Below are positions 23,739 to 26,401 of a stretch of DNA of 26,401 bases, piece after piece (position 1 is the stretch's first letter; each line of letters begins with the position of its first letter). Position numbers and translations under genes: made by a program. Source of the DNA: Perkinsus olseni (lineage: Eukaryota > Perkinsozoa > Perkinsida); assembly GCA_013115125.1 (NCBI GenBank), contig JABANN010000483.1, forward strand, positions 1 to 26,401, given 5' to 3'. The notes under the pieces were generated by a model, which was not told where the DNA came from, did no database searches, and saw nothing but the letters and a program-made list of their open reading frames with translations.

Positions 23739-24350
23739 ACCTCCGAAGTGGTACGGCACGCCTGTGGACTTCGCACGCCCAGTCTGAGCTCTGATCGTTC
23801 TATGGGCAGATCGTTCTTCTGCCAGGGTCACCTACCAAAAGTCACTATGGCCGGATCACACTGGTGTTTCCGGCTCGAAATCTCGAAAGGAACTGCACTG
23901 TAACTCGGGAAAGTGTGGGTATTTGAGACGGGGTTCAAAGAAAGGGAAGAACCTGGACTCGAGGGGAGTTGAACGATAATGACTCATCAATAATAGATTC
24001 TACAGCGTAATCTAGCCTAGCGTAAGTTCTAGCCTAGAAAGCACACTCATGCACGCGGATGCAAGGCGCAGAATGATGCATGATACGAGTAGTTAGTAAG
24101 CAGTAGAGATCATTGTCACTATAGTGCACATCCTGGACCCTCCTTAGGCGGGAACATACACGGGTGACGCGTGTACCTCCATGAGCACCAATTTGTCTCC
24201 ACCACGCGAGACTGTCTCCCTTCTATGGGTGTGACGTGACGTCCACGTCATCGCCGATGACCTGCTGTTCATTGCTCCGTTTTTCACTGATGACAACATT
24301 CCTCCTCTCGCAGTTTTTACGACACTTTATATTTCCGTTTTCTAACACTC

Positions 24351-24554
24351 ATGCGCTCCGCTTTCTTCGCAATGGCCGCTACTTTAATGGCGGCCTTTAG
24401 TGCCCAAGAAATCGTCTCACAAGACAGTCCCCTGTTTCCACGGAAACTTAATGGGAACTCCCTCGGGGGCGGATGCTCCGGATGCTCAGCAGAAGAGTGC
24501 TACTGCGTTACATTCAACTGTTTCTGCTACAAGAAGCCGACAATCCTCCTATGA
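24351..24554 (+). CDS. Diverged secreted cysteine-rich peptide F
   Basis: 67 aa: MRSAFFAMAATLMAAFS is a signal peptide like that of the A family (MRFAILMVAATLMATFG); then a linker (QEIVSQDSPLFPRKLNGNSL) and GGGCSGCSAEECYCVTFNCF with CYKKPTILL. Six cysteines spaced C-x2-C-x4-C-x-C-x4-C-x-C, nearly the A2/A3 spacing C-x2-C-x5-C-x-C-x4-C-x-C, so it belongs to the same superfamily in spite of low identity. It lacks the conserved leader hairpin and stands alone 12 kb from the array. Function unknown. Confidence 0.68.
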   Translation: MRSAFFAMAATLMAAFSAQEIVSQDSPLFPRKLNGNSLGGGCSGCSAEECYCVTFNCFCYKKPTILL

Positions 24555-24693
24555 GGATTATATGTACTTTACGTTTTCCATTAATACCTTCTACTGACGA
24601 CAACCCGTATCTTTCCACACGCACTGAACGTGGTTGCGTTAACAAGTGAATCTGCTCAGGAGAGCGGCAGGAGAGTTGATCTCCTCGTGAATC

Positions 24694-24715
24694 TCCTCAA
24701 CTTGAGGACCTCAAG
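24694..24715. repeat. 22-nt triad, core TCCTCAAG (22/22)
   Basis: Arm 24694-24700, inverted core CTTGAGGA 24701-24708, arm 24709-24715. Confidence 0.9.
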
Positions 24716-25249
24716 TGAATTGATTATCAGCACATACTGCCCTCGTATGGGTTGCCTCTGACCCACAGTACTACAGAGAACGTTGTAGAATTCTTGGAAA
24801 AGCAAGGACCCTTGCTTAAGAGTTCAAGATCGGCGCGAGGGTAATGGAGGAATTGCAAGAGTGCAAGGGCAGGCTGATAGTTGGTTATGATGACGATGGC
24901 TATGATGATGATGGTGTTCGTGATCATGATGATGTTACGGCACGTGCCTGCATTCCTCGTTACTAACTAGGTCTAAGAGTAGTGGTTACGATACCTGTTT
25001 ACTTCATTCGATTGCTAGTTGTATCTGAGACTGTCCGATTCCGGTTTTCTGCAGCCAAAGGACGGGAGCGTCGAGTTAGCGATGCTTTGGGTGGGTACAG
25101 TGGATATACCGATACCGGAGCAGAAGAGATTGAATACCCATGCTAACCAGGTCCCCGAGGGTGCTTTCTTGGATTTCGGGAATCACCCGTGATCAGAAAT
25201 CCCCAATTTTCCAGTGTATGATCCGCTAACTCGAACGCTGCGTCACGAG

Positions 25250-25270
25250 CATCCTAAGATTCTTAGGATG
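25250..25270. repeat. One-base-loop palindrome 10-1-10
   Basis: CATCCTAAGA, T, TCTTAGGATG, perfect. Confidence 0.6.
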
Positions 25271-26228
25271 AATGCTTCCTCCTGACTTCCCCACGTTTGA
25301 TGAGCTCTCGTCTAGAAGGCTCTCGCTGTGTAACATACTCCAAGTGAGCCCAAACCTTCCTTCTATGAGCACACAGCTTACTGAGAAAGTGATGGGCTGT
25401 TCAGTAAATCGATCCCGGGACTCGGTATCAATCCCAGGATTGTCCGACGCTTTTTTCCTGAAGGTGGTGCGTTCCACCACTCAACTTTGGCGACAGGGAG
25501 TTGAGAACTCATCCGCTACGAGGAGACAGACTACGCTAAGGTCGTGGGAAGTCGTACTCGATAGTAGTGCGATTCTGGTATCCGGACTGTTAATGCAGTA
25601 CTTGTGTTCGATACGTTTGGCAGAGAACAGTAGTGCTATTGATGCGGCTGGTGACTTTAACTCTCCCTCCCTCCAGTGGCAGTACCGGGGATCAGCCCGT
25701 ATGACCTCCCAACTGTCGTGGAAAACATACCGACTGCGGGGCGTTGCTTCACTTGAGGAGGTTCATGTTCGTAGTTGCATCGACATAACCGTACAGCCGT
25801 ATTTGTCGAGTATTACGGTCGTTTAGTGGCCAAGTATCTGCTCACGTCAGGCTTAGTACATACGATTAGTACAAGATGTATACCACCGTTCTGATATGCC
25901 GACTGAACGGGAGTTTGAGGATCACTGTTCTACATCGCGTGGTTAACTCTGGCATCTGTTGAGCAAAATGCTTTCGTTCCGCTGAATCCCGTGTCGTTGT
26001 TATCAGGTCAGCAAGAGTCCTACGTCGCTCAGCGCTATTCGTGCTCCAAATAATTCATCGCTAATGCTCGTCGCGGGATGCTTACATCATCAGCTGTCGG
26101 ATACCCTCAGGGAATTATCTCGGTGTTGGAGTGGTAGGCCCATCACGAATTCGAGCAATACCAGCCGAGTTCTGCTTCAGATGCCCACAAACGTGTCAAA
26201 TGAATCCAGACACAGGAATTAAAATCTC

Positions 26229-26401
26229 TTGCGTTCCACCACTCAACATTGGCGACGGGGTATTATTAGTTCTCGGAAGCATTTACTCACAACCAAGTAG
26301 GTTATGGATGTCTCGAAGACATGCCGTCTTGCGTTCCACCGCTCAACATTGGCGACGGGGTATTATTAGTTCTCGGAAGCATTCACTCACAACTAAGTAG
26401 G
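26229..26401. repeat. Tandem repeat, 100-bp period, cut by the window end
   Basis: 26229-26301 and 26329-26401 (starting TTGCGTTCCACC-CTCAACATTGG) are nearly identical at an offset of exactly 100. A diverged single copy is at 25469-25511 (GCGTTCCACCACTCAACTTT). The array probably continues to the right. Confidence 0.75.

Larger units (their letters stand above)
21415..24350. other. 2.9-kb region without a recognised gene
   Basis: 21415-21800 is the upstream region of G2 with an 11-bp tandem pair (TATACATGTAC) near 21710. A 14-bp tandem pair (CCATCGGCCCGGCT) lies at about 22265-22292. Eight triads lie between 22214 and 23738. No open frame here looks like a protein. Confidence 0.45.
24555..26228. 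other. Region without a recognised gene
   Basis: A GAT/ATG-rich stretch lies at 24885-24935. The longest frame (25272-25826, 184 codons) has no domain, signal peptide or composition that I can support as a gene. 25469-25511 resembles the tandem repeat at 26229 onward. Confidence 0.4.

Noticed and set aside
2830-24715. CRISPR array or repeated regulatory motif
   Set aside because: The palindromic units differ in sequence and are irregularly spaced; only the geometry is constant.
9338-24715. Bacterial-type terminators
   Set aside because: The hairpins lack T-runs, and the window is eukaryotic (GT-AG introns, MSH6).
2830-24715. Assembly or sequencing artefact as the source of the triads
   Set aside because: Some triads have accumulated point changes in step with old duplications, and one is traceable within nested products, which artefacts would not show. 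Resequencing would still be the direct test.
25272-25826. 184-codon open frame
   Set aside because: No signal peptide, domain or protein-like pattern, and no paralogue to test it; a chance frame is likely in DNA of about 48% GC.
25469-26401. TTGGCGAC words resembling a retroelement primer-binding site beside a long terminal repeat
   Set aside because: No paired terminal repeats and no recognisable element proteins are in the window; the words are part of the 100-bp tandem repeat.

Overview
The window is nuclear DNA of a eukaryote. It opens with the 3' end of a MutS-family gene (MSH6 type) split by short GT-AG introns, and most of the rest is non-coding DNA carrying small families of secreted proteins. 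My best guess from memory of such protein families is an alveolate protist like Perkinsus; this is unverified. There are no tRNA or rRNA genes, no operons and no CRISPR.

Layout. 1-748: end of MSH6 (four exons). About 891-1519: a probable multi-exon gene of unknown function. 1540-14420: a degenerate tandem array of multi-kb units (tail of a unit 0, then unit 1 from about 1633, unit 2 from about 6131, unit 3 from about 11961). The units carry tiny secreted cysteine-rich peptides of two subfamilies (A at 2062, 6456, 12414; B at 4045, 10568), a second secreted family (C at 3149, 8331, remnant near 14130), a B-like signal-peptide ORF (D at 3557, broken at 8802) and, in unit 1 only, a minus-strand secreted protein (E, 4856-5245). 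14927-15021 and 23578-23672 are an identical 95-bp repeat. 15455-17100 and 20200-21800 are a second duplicated block, each with a minus-strand secreted protein gene of about 270 codons (G1, G2), each carrying one lesion. 24351-24554 is a diverged cysteine-rich peptide gene. The remainder is non-coding, with two inverted-repeat elements and a 430-bp MITE with 3-bp target duplications.

Main discovery. The non-coding DNA is peppered with a sequence-independent structure of fixed geometry that I call a triad. For an 8-base core n1..n8 it reads n1-n7, then the reverse complement of the whole core (8 nt), then n2-n8: 22 nt in all. I find 24 copies matching at all 22 positions and about 15 with small decay. 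The cores are all different. Fourteen positions are fixed by the other eight, so about 0.0001 copies are expected by chance in 26 kb. Because the window holds paralogous copies of the same DNA, several triads can be compared with an unoccupied copy of the same site. The difference is 14 nt (or 28 for two events): a 6-nt direct duplication plus an 8-nt inverted copy of the target. Triads nest inside one another, occur in the MITE and in an MSH6 intron, and avoid conserved coding exons. A second, enriched class is single palindromes with exactly one unpaired central base. The process looks like a self-templated, non-homologous insertion mechanism with a fixed footprint, and it appears to be a major source of new sequence in this genome.
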